Assembly (NCBI RefSeq): GCF_014651075.1
Contig: NZ_BMWE01000013.1
Location: forward strand, 124,001-188,000
Source: Streptomyces djakartensis
GTDB lineage: Bacteria > Actinomycetota > Actinomycetes > Streptomycetales > Streptomycetaceae
DNA: 64,000 nucleotides
Direction: 5' to 3'
A model generated the notes under the pieces. The model had not been told where the DNA came from. It saw nothing but the letters and a program-made list of their open reading frames with translations, and did not search any database. This document shows positions 44,333 through 53,178 of the stretch, piece by piece (the first letter of the stretch is position 1; every line of letters starts with the position of its first letter). The translations under genes and the position numbers were made by a program.

Positions 44333-45223
44333 CTACGCCGTCTCGGCCAGGATCTCCCTGATGACATGCCGGGAGTTCGCCGCGACCGGCGGGTTCGTCT
44401 CCCAGTAGTACGGCAGCGCGATGACCGCGATCGACAGGGCCCAGCCGCGCCCCCGGGCCCACTCGGCCCCGTCCACGCCCATGGCCTCGCGGAAGACACC
44501 ACGGGCCCCGGCGGGCAGCAGACACCAGGCGGCGATGAGGTCGACCGCGGGATCGCCCACCCCCACCGTGCCGTAGTCGATCACGCCGGTCAGCCGTCCA
44601 TCCGTGATCAGCAGGTTCCCGGCCATCAGATCGCCGTGCGCCCAGAGCGGCGGACCGGCGTACTCCGGGGCGCGCAGGGCCTCCTCCCACACCTCCGTCA
44701 CCGCCGCGGTGTCGACCCGCCCCGCCAGTTGCGCGAGCGCGTCCCGCAGGAACGGGTCCCGGGTCGCCAGCGGCACGCCCCGGTAGCCGGCCGGGCCTTC
44801 TGCCGGATCGATCCGGCGCAGGGCCGTGACGTAGTCCGCCAGGTCCCCGGCGAGCAGCTCGGGTTCCTCGAGCTCACCCGGGACCGGGTTGTGGCCGTCC
44901 AGCCAGCGGTACACCGACCAAGGCCACGGGAAGTCCTCGCCGGGCTCGCCCCGCCCCAGAGGTTCCGGCGCGGCGGCGGGCAGGCCCGGCCCCAGCCGCG
45001 GCAGCCAGCGCAGTTCGTGGGCGATCGCCTCGACGGCCCGGGGATGCCGGGGGAGCCGCACCACCTTGTCCGCACCGAGGCGGAACATGGCGTTCTCGGT
45101 CCCCGAGGACGCGAGGCGCCGCACGGGCAGCCCGGCCCACCGCGGGAACTGAGCCCCGATCAGCCGGCCGACCAGCGAGACGTCGACATCCAGTTCGTCC
45201 TCATGCATCCGCACCGCGCTCAT
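44333..45223 (-). CDS. Aminoglycoside phosphotransferase-family protein
   Basis: The protein has an APH-type kinase fold: SSGTENAMFRLGADKVVRLPR (nucleotide loop and Lys), WSVYRWLDG (hinge), LWAHGDLMAGNLLI (catalytic loop) and VIDYGTVGVGDPAVDL (metal-binding Asp). It resembles the APH(3'')/HPT-like group that phosphorylates small hydroxylated metabolites; resistance cannot be inferred. The start is ambiguous: ATGs at 45232, 45223 and 45208 are in frame, and I chose 45223 as the middle option. Confidence 0.85.
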   Translation of the reverse strand: MSAVRMHEDELDVDVSLVGRLIGAQFPRWAGLPVRRLASSGTENAMFRLGADKVVRLPRHPRAVEAIAHELRWLPRLGPGLPAAAPEPLGRGEPGEDFPWPWSVYRWLDGHNPVPGELEEPELLAGDLADYVTALRRIDPAEGPAGYRGVPLATRDPFLRDALAQLAGRVDTAAVTEVWEEALRAPEYAGPPLWAHGDLMAGNLLITDGRLTGVIDYGTVGVGDPAVDLIAAWCLLPAGARGVFREAMGVDGAEWARGRGWALSIAVIALPYYWETNPPVAANSRHVIREILAETA

Positions 45224-45240
45224 GGCACCCATTCGAGCGG

Positions 45241-46143
45241 TCAGGGCGCCGACTGTCGAATGGTTTCGGTGATCTCCCGGGCGATGCGCAGGATGCCGGG
45301 GGAGCGAACGGGACAGGGCTTCGGTGTGGACGTGGTGGGCGCCAGGCAGAAGTGCAGGTAGTCGTCGTCCCGGTGCAGGGCCGTCCGGTCACGGCCCGGC
45401 TGGGTGCAGTAGCCGGGGCGGGCGCGCTCGTGGGCGGTGCAGGGCAGGTACTGCGTCCAGGTGTAGCGGTCCGGGGCCGGGCTCACCGTCTTCCCGGCAT
45501 CGGCTACGAGGCCGTCCGAGGCGGCGGCCAGCCGCTCGTAGAGGCCGTTCACACGCCGCACCCGGTCGGGCGTGATCGGGTCCGGCCCCTGCAGCACCCA
45601 CACGATCCGCGGCCGGTGGGATCCGCCGGCCGCGGTGATCTGCTCGATGAGCCGGTGCGCGTCGGCCTCGTACCGCCTGAAGTACTTCTCCCGGGACGCG
45701 TCGTACGTGATGCCGTCCATGCACCAGGTGAAGTCCCAGGCGTTGCCCCAGAACTGCAGCACCACGAAGTCCGGCCGCAGTGAGCGCACCAGCGCGGCCG
45801 CCTTGTCCCGTGCCGGTACGAGCGACCGCTCCGCCGTGCCCTCCAGGTAGTCGCACAGGGTGGTGCCCGAGTAGGGGACGCTCCTGTACCCGGCCCTCAG
45901 CTCGCGGCGCAGTTCCCGGCCCAGGACGTTCTGGTTCTCCATGGCGAGCGAGTCGCCGAGGTACAGCACCCTGGGCGCCTTCACGGGCGTGCGGGCACCG
46001 GGTGAGGCGGGAGCCCGCTGGTGGGTCGTGGCGGACCCGGCCGGGGCGGACGGCGGGGGCGCCTCCGGGCCGGACGACGGATCGCCGCACGCACCGAGCA
46101 GCAGCCCCGCCAACAGCACTCCCACGATCCACGGTCCGCGCAT
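45241..46143 (-). CDS. SGNH/GDSL-type lipoprotein (acyltransferase/hydrolase-like)
   Basis: The 300-residue precursor has a lipoprotein signal peptide: MRGPWIVGVLLAGLLLGAC with lipobox LLGAC. An SGNH domain follows: VLYLGDSLAMENQNVLG (block I GDS), FVVLQFWGNAWDF (block III-like Asn) and a C-terminal YLHFCLAP with the His of block V degenerate. It resembles the C-terminal SGNH domain of acyltransferase-3 proteins, so it may modify wall or membrane glycans. The ATG at 46143 is fixed by the signal peptide. Its stop lies just beyond the start of the APH-like gene. Confidence 0.83.
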   Translation of the reverse strand: MRGPWIVGVLLAGLLLGACGDPSSGPEAPPPSAPAGSATTHQRAPASPGARTPVKAPRVLYLGDSLAMENQNVLGRELRRELRAGYRSVPYSGTTLCDYLEGTAERSLVPARDKAAALVRSLRPDFVVLQFWGNAWDFTWCMDGITYDASREKYFRRYEADAHRLIEQITAAGGSHRPRIVWVLQGPDPITPDRVRRVNGLYERLAAASDGLVADAGKTVSPAPDRYTWTQYLPCTAHERARPGYCTQPGRDRTALHRDDDYLHFCLAPTTSTPKPCPVRSPGILRIAREITETIRQSAP

Positions 46144-46343
46144 ACGGCAACTCCCGCCCCGGCCGGCGAAACGGCTCCCCAGGCAAGCACAGCACCGGCC
46201 GCAGCGGAAGACGCGGGCCGGCCATCGGCATGCGTTCATGGCCGACGATTTGACGATCGGTCAGGCCACATCGGCCGCGATCAGCCGGCACGGCCTTCGG
46301 CCGCCCTTGCCCGGGTCTGCGCCACGCCCTGACCGGAGCCTCC

Positions 46344-47366
46344 TCACGTCCAGTCGTTCACCAGCACCGCCGCCCCGTCGAACCGCCCCGCCTTGAGATC
46401 GCCGAGTGCCTCCGCGGCCCGCGACAGCGGATACCGGTGCGTCGTCGCGCGTACGCCGTACCTCGCCGCCAGGGACAGGAACTCGCGGCCGTCCTCGCGG
46501 GTGTTGGAGGCGACGCTGCGCAGCTGTTTCTCGTGGAACAGCTCCGTCTCGTAGTGCAGCGGCGGCGTGTCCGTGAGATGAATGCCCGCGATCGCCAGGA
46601 CGCCGCCCCGGTCGAGGGCCCGCAGTGCGACCGGCACCAGCTCGCCCGCCGGCGCGAACAGGATCGCGCTGTCCAGCGGCTCGGGCGGCTCCGCGTACGC
46701 GTCCTGCGCGGAGGCCGCGCCCAGCTCCAGCGCCAGCCGCCGGGCGTGCGCACCGCGCGTCATGACGTGCACGGTGGCACCCTCGGCGATCGCCACCTGC
46801 GCGCAGAGATGGGCGCTGCCCCCGAAGCCGTACAGCCCGAGCCGCCCGCCGGGCGGCAGCGCGGCCCGGCGCAGCGCGCGGTGGCCGATGATGCCCGCGC
46901 ACAGCAGGGGCGCCAGCGCCACGTCCGGGACGTCCTTGGGCAGCCGGTACGCGAACGCGGCCGGCACCGTGGTGTACTCCGCGTAACCGCCGTCGGCGTG
47001 CCAGCCCGTGTACTCGGAGCGGGGACAGAGGTTCTCCGCGCCGCGCACGCAGTACGCGCAACCGCCGTCCGTGTGCCGCAGCCAGGCCACGCCGATCCGG
47101 CAGCCCGCCTCGAAGCCGCGAACCCCCGCACCAGCCCCGGCGAGCTCGCCGACCACCTCGTGACCGGGCGTGACGCCTGGCCGGTGCACGGGCAGGTCGC
47201 CCTCGGTGACATGCAGGTCGGTGCGGCAGACGCCGCAGGCGCGTACCCGCACGAGCAGCTCGTCGTCCGCGGGCACGGGCACCGGTTTCCGGACCGGCCG
47301 CAGGTACCCCTCCTCGACCGGACCCGGCCGGACCACCGACCACGCGCGCATCGTCCCGTCCGCCAT
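46344..47366 (-). CDS. Zinc-dependent alcohol dehydrogenase (MDR)
   Basis: The 340-residue protein is a medium-chain zinc dehydrogenase: catalytic zinc ligands in RACGVCRTDLH and PGHEVVGE, structural zinc loop GGCAYCVRGAENLC and cofactor loop GLYGFGGSAHLCAQVA. It oxidises or reduces small alcohols/aldehydes with NAD(P). The structural zinc site shows three obvious cysteines where four are usual, so that site may be incomplete. It is a single gene, divergent from the VOC gene at 47503. Confidence 0.88.
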   Translation of the reverse strand: MADGTMRAWSVVRPGPVEEGYLRPVRKPVPVPADDELLVRVRACGVCRTDLHVTEGDLPVHRPGVTPGHEVVGELAGAGAGVRGFEAGCRIGVAWLRHTDGGCAYCVRGAENLCPRSEYTGWHADGGYAEYTTVPAAFAYRLPKDVPDVALAPLLCAGIIGHRALRRAALPPGGRLGLYGFGGSAHLCAQVAIAEGATVHVMTRGAHARRLALELGAASAQDAYAEPPEPLDSAILFAPAGELVPVALRALDRGGVLAIAGIHLTDTPPLHYETELFHEKQLRSVASNTREDGREFLSLAARYGVRATTHRYPLSRAAEALGDLKAGRFDGAAVLVNDWT

Positions 47367-47502
47367 GCCGTCGCTCCTCGTCCCGCCGAGGTGGCCTCCC
47401 AGCCCAGTCTGCGACGGAACCGCCCGCTCGGCGCGCGGGCCGACCCACGGGTGACTAGCGTGAGGAAACGGACTGTCCGCTCATTTCGAGAGGGTCGTGG
47501 TC

Positions 47503-48300
47503 ATGGCCGTGCAACCCGAAGGAACCCCGTGCTGGGCCGACGCGATGTTCAGCGACCTCGAAGGCGCCAAGAACTTCTACGGAGACGTCCTCGGCTGGAC
47601 CTTCGCCGAGGCGTCGGCGGAGTACGGCGACTACACCCAGGCGTACGCGAACGGCAAGGCGGCCGCCGCGGTCGTCCCGCCCATGCCCGGGCAGGAGGGC
47701 CAGTCGCAGTGGTGCCTGTACATCGCCGCCGAGGACGCCGCCGCCACCGCCGCCCGCATCCGCGACAACGGCGGCGAGGTGCTGATGGAGCCGATGCGGG
47801 TCGGCGACTTCGGCAGCATGTGCCTGGCCCGCGACCCCGGCGGCGTGGTCTTCGGCGTCTGGCAGGCGGGCACCCACGAGGGCTTCGAGGTGGTGGCCGA
47901 ACCGGGTGCCTACACCTGGGCCGAGGTCTTCACCCGCGAACCTGAGAAGTCCGACGCGTTCTTCCCCGCCGTCTTCTCCTACCGGCAGCGGGACATGGAG
48001 GACGGCGAGATGGACTTCCGGATCTATGACCTGGGGGAGCGCAGCGTGCTGGGCCGGATGAGGATGACCGGGGAGTTCCCGCCCGAGATGCCGCCGTACA
48101 TCAACGTCTACTTCGCCGTCGAGGACTGCGACGAGGCCGTGGCGAAGGCCACCGAGCTGGGCGGTGTGCTGCGCTTCGGGCCGATGACCACCCCGTTCGG
48201 CCGGTTCGCCGCGATCAGCGATCCGCAGGGGGCCGACTTCTCGGTGATCGACACCACCACGACCGAGGGCGACATGCCGAAGCTGACCGACGTGTCCTGA
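47503..48300 (+). CDS. Two-domain VOC-family (glyoxalase-fold) protein
   Basis: The 265-residue protein has two VOC domains: the first with PCWADAMFSDLEGAKNFYGDVLGW and the end SMCLARDPGGVVFGVWQ, the second with TWAEVFTREPEKSDAFFPAVFSY and RFAAISDPQGADFSVID. This two-domain arrangement is typical of actinobacterial 'hydroxylase/glyoxalase' proteins of unknown substrate. GAGAGGG lies eight bases before the ATG at 47503; a GTG at 47497 is the alternative. Confidence 0.85.
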   Translation: MAVQPEGTPCWADAMFSDLEGAKNFYGDVLGWTFAEASAEYGDYTQAYANGKAAAAVVPPMPGQEGQSQWCLYIAAEDAAATAARIRDNGGEVLMEPMRVGDFGSMCLARDPGGVVFGVWQAGTHEGFEVVAEPGAYTWAEVFTREPEKSDAFFPAVFSYRQRDMEDGEMDFRIYDLGERSVLGRMRMTGEFPPEMPPYINVYFAVEDCDEAVAKATELGGVLRFGPMTTPFGRFAAISDPQGADFSVIDTTTTEGDMPKLTDVS

Positions 48301-48365
48301 GCAGGAGGAGTGTCCGCGGCCCCTCCCGGCCGGGCGGCCCGTGCCGCCATGGCATGATCGGGCCC

Positions 48366-49055
48366 ATGTCTGAACGTGTTGTGGCCGCGTGTGACGGGGC
48401 TTCGAAGGGAAACCCCGGGCCCGCGGGCTGGGCCTGGGTCGTCGCCGACGCTTTTGAGAGCCCGGTGCGCTGGGAGGCCGGGCCGCTCGGCAAGGCCACC
48501 AACAACGTCGCGGAACTCACCGCGCTGGAGCGCCTGCTGGCCGCGACCGACCCCGGCGTGCCGCTCGAGATCCGGATGGACTCGCAGTACGCGATGAAGG
48601 CCGTGACGACCTGGCTGCCCGGCTGGAAGCGCAACGGCTGGAAGACCTCCGCCGGCAAGCCGGTCGCCAACCAGGACCTCGTCGTGCGTATCGACGAGCT
48701 GCTGGACGGCCGCTCGGTCGAGTTCCGCTACGTGCCCGCGCACCAGGTCGACGGCGACCGGCTCAACGACTTCGCCGACCGCGCCGCCAGCCAGGCCGCC
48801 ACCGTCCAGGAGCCCGCGGGCAGCGAGCTCGGTTCGCCCGAACCGCCGCCCGCCCCGGACGCCCCGGTCAAGGCCCCGCGCTCCCGGTCGCGCGGCGGGA
48901 CGGCGCGCACCGCGAAGAAGACCTCGTCGCGCACCATCAAGGCGAAGTTCCCCGGCCGCTGCCAGTGCGGCCGCTCCTACGCCGCGGGCGAGCCCATCGC
49001 CAAGAACGACGCGGGCTGGGGCCACCCGGAGTGCCGGACGGCGGCGACCGTCTGA
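48366..49055 (+). CDS. rnhA: Ribonuclease HI with C-terminal zinc-like tail
   Basis: The 229-residue protein has an RNase HI domain (1-145) with the acidic residues Asp10 (ACDGASKGNPGP), Glu50 (VAELTALERL), Asp72 (MDSQYAM) and Asp138 (NDFADRAAS region). It degrades RNA in RNA:DNA hybrids. A Lys/Arg/Ser-rich linker and a C-terminal CQCGRSYAAGEPIAKNDAGWGHPEC follow; the C-x-C and H-x3-C spacing suggests a small metal-binding module. The ATG at 48366 starts the family sequence. Confidence 0.88.
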   Translation: MSERVVAACDGASKGNPGPAGWAWVVADAFESPVRWEAGPLGKATNNVAELTALERLLAATDPGVPLEIRMDSQYAMKAVTTWLPGWKRNGWKTSAGKPVANQDLVVRIDELLDGRSVEFRYVPAHQVDGDRLNDFADRAASQAATVQEPAGSELGSPEPPPAPDAPVKAPRSRSRGGTARTAKKTSSRTIKAKFPGRCQCGRSYAAGEPIAKNDAGWGHPECRTAATV

Positions 49056-49074
49056 TCAGCCGGTCCGGAGCCGG

Positions 49075-49896
49075 TCAGACGTCGAACGTGTAGTGCGGCG
49101 TGTGGTCCAGCAGATCAGCCGGACTCGTGTCGTGCCACGGCCGCATCGTCTCGTGCAGGTCGATCACGTTCGGCGTGCCCGCGACCGGCAGATAACCGGA
49201 GCCCGGGTGCCGGCGCTGCCACTCGGCCCACAGCTTGTCCACGTACGCGTGGTGCAGCCAGAACACCGGGTCGTTGGGAGAGGCCCCGGTGGCCATGTGC
49301 CCGCCGACCCAGACGTGCACCCGGTTGTGCAGATTGACCCCCCGCCACCCTTCGAGGTGGTTGCGGAAGCCGTCCGAGGCACTGTTCCAGGGCGCCATGT
49401 CGTACGTCGGCATCGACAGCACCGACTCGACCTCGGCCGCCGTCGGCAGCGCGCGTCCCCCGGAACCGAGGGTGCGACGCAGGAACGTACGGCCGTCGAC
49501 CCGTACGTTGATCGGCCAGTTGCCGCCGGCGGCGGCGAACGGCCCGTCCGGCACCCGGCCGTCACGCTCGCGACCGGTTCCGCCGAGGAAGTCGGGCGCC
49601 CACAGCGAGGCGCGCGGCGAACGGTCCACGGTCCAGTCCCAGTACGGCAGGGCCACCGACGCGTCAACCGCCTGCAGCGCCCGCTCGAACTCCAGGAGGA
49701 ATCTTCGGTGCCAGGGCAGGAAGGACGGTGAGCGGTGTCCCGTCCGCTCGCCGTCGTCGGTGTCGGAGACGATGAACGCGTTGTGCGTCGTGACGAACTC
49801 GTCGTAACGGCCGCTGCGCTTCAGCTCGACGAGGGCGGTGACGAAACGCCGCTTCTCGTCGGCGGTGAGGGCGGACTGGTTCTTGCGGACGGTCAT
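49075..49896 (-). CDS. melC2: Tyrosinase MelC2
   Basis: The 273-residue copper enzyme has all six ligands: CuA His38, His54, His63 (THNAFIV, GHRSPSFLPWHRRF) and CuB histidines in NLHNRVHVWVGGHM and FWLHHAYVD. It hydroxylates and oxidises tyrosine to dopaquinone, the first step of melanin formation. The enzyme lacks its own signal peptide and is exported and copper-loaded with MelC1, encoded 32 bp upstream on the same strand. Start ATG at 49896. Confidence 0.95.
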   Translation of the reverse strand: MTVRKNQSALTADEKRRFVTALVELKRSGRYDEFVTTHNAFIVSDTDDGERTGHRSPSFLPWHRRFLLEFERALQAVDASVALPYWDWTVDRSPRASLWAPDFLGGTGRERDGRVPDGPFAAAGGNWPINVRVDGRTFLRRTLGSGGRALPTAAEVESVLSMPTYDMAPWNSASDGFRNHLEGWRGVNLHNRVHVWVGGHMATGASPNDPVFWLHHAYVDKLWAEWQRRHPGSGYLPVAGTPNVIDLHETMRPWHDTSPADLLDHTPHYTFDV

Positions 49897-49928
49897 GTGC
49901 GGGTGCTCCAGGTGCCTTTCGGGACGGG

Positions 49929-50297
49929 TCAGCCGGCGGCGGGGAAGGGCAGCAGGGGCGCGCCCTGCAGTTCGTCGACGGCTGCGCAGGCGGCGGCGCG
50001 TGGGGTGGCCACCGGGGCGTAGTGGCTGACGACACTGATCCAGGTGCCGTCGGCGTTGCGCATCACATGCAGCTCCACGCCGTCGACGAGGACCGTGTAT
50101 CCGGCGCCGTGATGGTGGTGACCGGCCCCGGTCGTCGGCCGGCCCTGTATCCGGCGGCCCTTGTAGACCTCGTCGAAGGTGGCCGGCGAGCCGTGGTGCC
50201 CGGCGGCTGCGGCCGGGGTCATCCCCGGCAGTGTGCCCGCGGACGCGGCGAGGACGGCCGCGGCGCTGAGCGCACGGCGACGGCTGAGTTCCGGCAT
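49929..50297 (-). CDS. melC1: Tyrosinase cofactor/copper chaperone MelC1
   Basis: The 122-residue protein has a Tat-type signal (SRRRALSAAAVLAAS), a His-rich loop GAGHHHHGAGYTVLVDGVELHV and the conserved SHYAPVATPRAAACAAVDELQG end. It binds apo-MelC2, helps insert copper and carries the complex out through Tat. AGGAGA precedes the ATG at 50297. It forms the melC operon with melC2. Confidence 0.93.
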   Translation of the reverse strand: MPELSRRRALSAAAVLAASAGTLPGMTPAAAAGHHGSPATFDEVYKGRRIQGRPTTGAGHHHHGAGYTVLVDGVELHVMRNADGTWISVVSHYAPVATPRAAACAAVDELQGAPLLPFPAAG

Positions 50298-50618
50298 ACG
50301 GATCTCCTGGTTTCGTTCGGTGATGGCCCCGCATGCCTACCGCCACCTCCGGTACCGGGAGAAATCCCCGCGAGCCGGTTGGCCTTGTTCCGGGCAATTC
50401 GCCTCATGTGGTGCAAGGTTGAACCAGGATGATCTTGTCGTTCGTGGGCACCCGCGCGGGATCGGAAGGGGAAATTCCGCCCCGGAAGGGACGGTGTGCC
50501 GGTCTTTCTCCCCGCCCCGCCCGCCGCTCGTGGTGCGCGTCACGATGCGAAACTGGCGCGATCTCTCGCGGTGCGGGCACACCTCGCCCCGGGCGCCACG
50601 GATGACAGACTGGGGCTC
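50298..50618. other. Divergent intergenic region, melC1 and aldo/keto reductase
   Basis: This 321-bp stretch has no convincing gene. The melC promoter must lie towards its left end and the aldo/keto reductase promoter towards its right. A moderately AT-rich patch occurs near 50390-50450. I see no named operator or strong hairpin. Confidence 0.4.
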
Positions 50619-51602
50619 ATGGACGAGCGCACATTCGACAGGTCGGGTCAGCACGCTTCCGTCGTCGGTCTCGGTACGTGGCAGCTGGGTGCCGACTGGG
50701 GCGACGTCGACGACAAGGACGCCCTCGCGGTACTGGAGACGGCGGCCGAGTCCGGAGTGACCTTCTTCGACACCGCCGACGTGTACGGCGACGGCCGCAG
50801 CGAGCAGACCATCGCCGCGCTCCTCAGCGGCAGGCCGGACCTGCACGTCCTGGTGGCCACCAAGATGGGCCGCCGGGCCGACCAGATCCCCGGGAACTAC
50901 GTGCTCGACAACTTCCGCGCCTGGAACGACCGTTCCCGGCGCAACCTCGGCGTGGACCGCGTCGACCTGGTGCAGCTGCACTGCCCGCCGACGCCCGTCT
51001 ACTCCAGGGACGAGGTGTTCGACGCCCTCGACACCCTCGTCGAGGAGGAGCGCGTCGCCGCCTACGGCGTCAGCGTCGAGACCTGCGAGGAGGCACTGAC
51101 CGCGATCGCCCGGCCGGGCGTGGCCAGCGTGCAGATCATCCTCAACCCGTTCCGCATGAAACCCCTGCGCGAGGTGCTCCCGGCCGCCCGCGAGGCGGGC
51201 GTCGGCATCATCGCCCGCGTCCCGCTGGCCTCCGGTCTGCTGTCGGGCAAGTACACGAGGGAGACGGTCTTCCCCGACAACGACCACCGCACCTACAACC
51301 GGCACGGCGAGTCCTTCGACGTCGGCGAGACCTTCTCCGGCGTCGACTACGTCACCGGCGTCGAGGCGGCCGCCGAGTTCGCCGCGCTCGCCCCCGAGGG
51401 GTACACCCCGGCCCAGCTCGCGCTGCGCTGGATCATCCAGCAGCCCGGTGTGACCACCGTGATCCCCGGCGCCCGCTCACCCGAGCAGGCGCGCGCCAAC
51501 GCGGCCGCCGCCCGGCTGCCGGAGCTGTCCGACGAGACGATGGCGGCGATCCGCGACCTCTACGACCGGCGGATCAAGGATCAGGTGGAATCGCGCTGGT
51601 AG
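50619..51602 (+). CDS. Aldo/keto reductase
   Basis: The 327-residue protein is an AKR with the full tetrad: Asp and Tyr in FFDTADVYGDG, Lys in VATKMG and His in LVQLHCPP. VPLASGLLSGKY and the VIPGARSPEQARANAAAA end match the YajO/AKR11-13 group. It reduces aldehydes or ketones with NADPH. The ATG at 50619 begins DERTFDRSGQHASVVGLGTW; GGGG lies upstream. Confidence 0.9.
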   Translation: MDERTFDRSGQHASVVGLGTWQLGADWGDVDDKDALAVLETAAESGVTFFDTADVYGDGRSEQTIAALLSGRPDLHVLVATKMGRRADQIPGNYVLDNFRAWNDRSRRNLGVDRVDLVQLHCPPTPVYSRDEVFDALDTLVEEERVAAYGVSVETCEEALTAIARPGVASVQIILNPFRMKPLREVLPAAREAGVGIIARVPLASGLLSGKYTRETVFPDNDHRTYNRHGESFDVGETFSGVDYVTGVEAAAEFAALAPEGYTPAQLALRWIIQQPGVTTVIPGARSPEQARANAAAARLPELSDETMAAIRDLYDRRIKDQVESRW

Positions 51603-51617
51603 AGCGCCTGGCTCCGC

Positions 51618-51965
51618 TCACGGCACCAGGAGCAGCTGCCTCTCCTGCTCCTGGTCGCCGGACGCGGCACCGTCGTCGCGGGCGGTGAAGGCCCGGGCGA
51701 GCGTGTCGCTCGCCCGCCGCACGGCCTCGGGGGAGCCCTGCACGGTGACGGTGACCGGCGCCGACAGGCGCTCGGTTCCCCTCTCGGTGCTTCCGGCGGG
51801 ACCGGCGTCCGTGCCCCCGTCGAAGGTCGCCATGTGCACCGTCGCGTTCTCGTCGGCGGGAAGCTCGTCCGGCGCCCCGAACGTGCCTTCCAGGGCCCGC
51901 ACGACCGCGCGGGCGTCGTCGGCGCCCCCGCCGCTGAGCGTCACGGTGAGCTGCGTACCGGACAT
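51618..51965 (-). CDS. Hypothetical protein
   Basis: The 115-residue protein begins MSGTQLTVTLSGGGADDARAVVRALEG and has a predicted beta-alpha-beta pattern. No family is recognised. The ribosome binding site TAGGAGGTCG before the ATG at 51965 is excellent, which supports translation. It converges on the aldo/keto reductase gene with 15 bp between stops. Confidence 0.72.
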   Translation of the reverse strand: MSGTQLTVTLSGGGADDARAVVRALEGTFGAPDELPADENATVHMATFDGGTDAGPAGSTERGTERLSAPVTVTVQGSPEAVRRASDTLARAFTARDDGAASGDQEQERQLLLVP

Positions 51966-52113
51966 GCGTCCACGACCTCCTAGAGCTGTGCGTCAGGTCG
52001 CCGTCCGTGTAACCGTCCGCTGATCGCTCAAACCGCCGCGTGGCCGGGACGGCAGTGGCTTTCGGGGAACACGCGTGAGGGAAGCACTTCGGCTCACACA
52101 CCGGGGAGGAACA

Positions 52114-52611
52114 GTGGCGGACGCGGCAGAGGGCGGGCCCAGGCGCCGGGGGCGCAACGAGACCGAGGAGGAGAGAGCGGACCGGATGTGGCAGGAGCTC
52201 ATCCAGGAGGTCCGCGTGGCCCAGATGGGCGTGCAGATCCTGTTCGGTTTCCTGCTCACCGTGGTGTTCACCGAGAAGTACGACGACCTGACCGGCACGG
52301 ACCAGACGATCTACATGGTCACGGTCGTCCTCGGCGCGTGCGCGACCGGGGCCCTCATCGGACCGGTGTCCCTGCACCGCCTCGTCTCCGGGCGGCGCAT
52401 CAAACCCCAAGCGGTGCGGCTCGCCTCCCGGCTGACCCTGCTCGGCCTCGTGCTGCTGCTCGCGACGACGACCGCCTCACTGCTGCTGATCCTGCGCGTG
52501 GCCACGCACGACGGCTTCGTGCCCTACCTGGTCGCCGGCGTGGTCTGCTGGTACCTGCTGTGCTGGTTCGTCCTGCCGATATGGGCCCGATACCGTCACA
52601 CGTCGGAGTGA
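52114..52611 (+). CDS. DUF6328-family membrane protein
   Basis: The 165-residue protein has a charged N-terminus, then four predicted membrane helices with LIQEVRVAQMGVQILFGFLLTVVF, TIYMVTVVLGACATGALIGPV and LLGLVLLLATTTASLLLIL. This is the DUF6328 pattern. Function is unknown. I chose the GTG at 52114 with GGGGAGGAA upstream; an in-frame ATG at 52075 would add 13 residues. Confidence 0.83.
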   Translation: MADAAEGGPRRRGRNETEEERADRMWQELIQEVRVAQMGVQILFGFLLTVVFTEKYDDLTGTDQTIYMVTVVLGACATGALIGPVSLHRLVSGRRIKPQAVRLASRLTLLGLVLLLATTTASLLLILRVATHDGFVPYLVAGVVCWYLLCWFVLPIWARYRHTSE

Positions 52612-52635
52612 CGGGCGGTCCTCACCGGCACGGCC

Positions 52636-52677
52636 GGGGCGAGCCCTGCGCACCAGTGCGGCTCCTCGGCTCGCCCC
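52636..52677. terminator. Bidirectional hairpin terminator
   Basis: GGGGCGAGCC (52636-52645) pairs with GGCTCGCCCC (52668-52677), with a smaller CGCAC/GTGCG stem in the loop. It lies between the convergent DUF6328 and SsgA-like genes. Confidence 0.72.
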
Positions 52678-52680
52678 CGC

Positions 52681-53115
52681 TCAGCCCCCGGCGATGACGT
52701 CCGCGAGGAAGTCGTCCACGTGGACCTCCTCGCGGCCCGGCGGGACCAGCTCGTGGGTCTCCCGGAGGAACGCCGCCAACGCCGGGGCCCAGGCGAACAC
52801 CACCGCGTGATGACGGCCGCCGTCGGGCCGGGCGTCACCGAGGAACTCCATGCGCAGTTCCCGCCACACCCCCCGTGACTCGGGACGCATCCGCACGTCC
52901 CCCACCCCGACGGGACGCCGCAGCGCGTCACCGAGCATCTCCCGGTCGAGCTGCCACCGGGCGAGGACGCGGCCGTCGTGGCTGAAGACGACCGTGACGG
53001 CGAACGGGTCCGTGGTGTCGTAGCTCAGGTGGGCGAGCACGGAGAAGCGGTCCGTGCGGTCCGTGCCACCCGTCTGCAGCTGCACCACCAGGGTCTTGTG
53101 GACGAACGAGTTCAC
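52681..53115 (-). CDS. ssgC: SsgA-like sporulation/cell division protein (SsgC-like)
   Basis: The 144-residue protein has the SALP fold: AHLSYDTTDPFAVTVVFSHDG, WQLDREMLGDALRRPVGVGDVRM and the C-terminal FLADVIAGG. SsgA-like proteins localise FtsZ and control septum and spore-wall events. The name ssgC is inferred from proximity to the RNase HI/popR/clpP block, recalled from S. coelicolor. GGAGG (about 53123-53128) precedes the ATG at 53115. Confidence 0.85.
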   Translation of the reverse strand: MNSFVHKTLVVQLQTGGTDRTDRFSVLAHLSYDTTDPFAVTVVFSHDGRVLARWQLDREMLGDALRRPVGVGDVRMRPESRGVWRELRMEFLGDARPDGGRHHAVVFAWAPALAAFLRETHELVPPGREEVHVDDFLADVIAGG

Positions 53116-53178
53116 GAGAGGGGCCTCCGGAAGGAACCGACGTAGAGCCCTCTAGTACCCCCGATCTCCGCGAAATGC

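Noticed and set aside
48366..50297. Secondary-metabolite gene cluster around melC
   Set aside because: Only the tyrosinase pair is a pigment gene; the neighbours are unrelated housekeeping or unknown genes.
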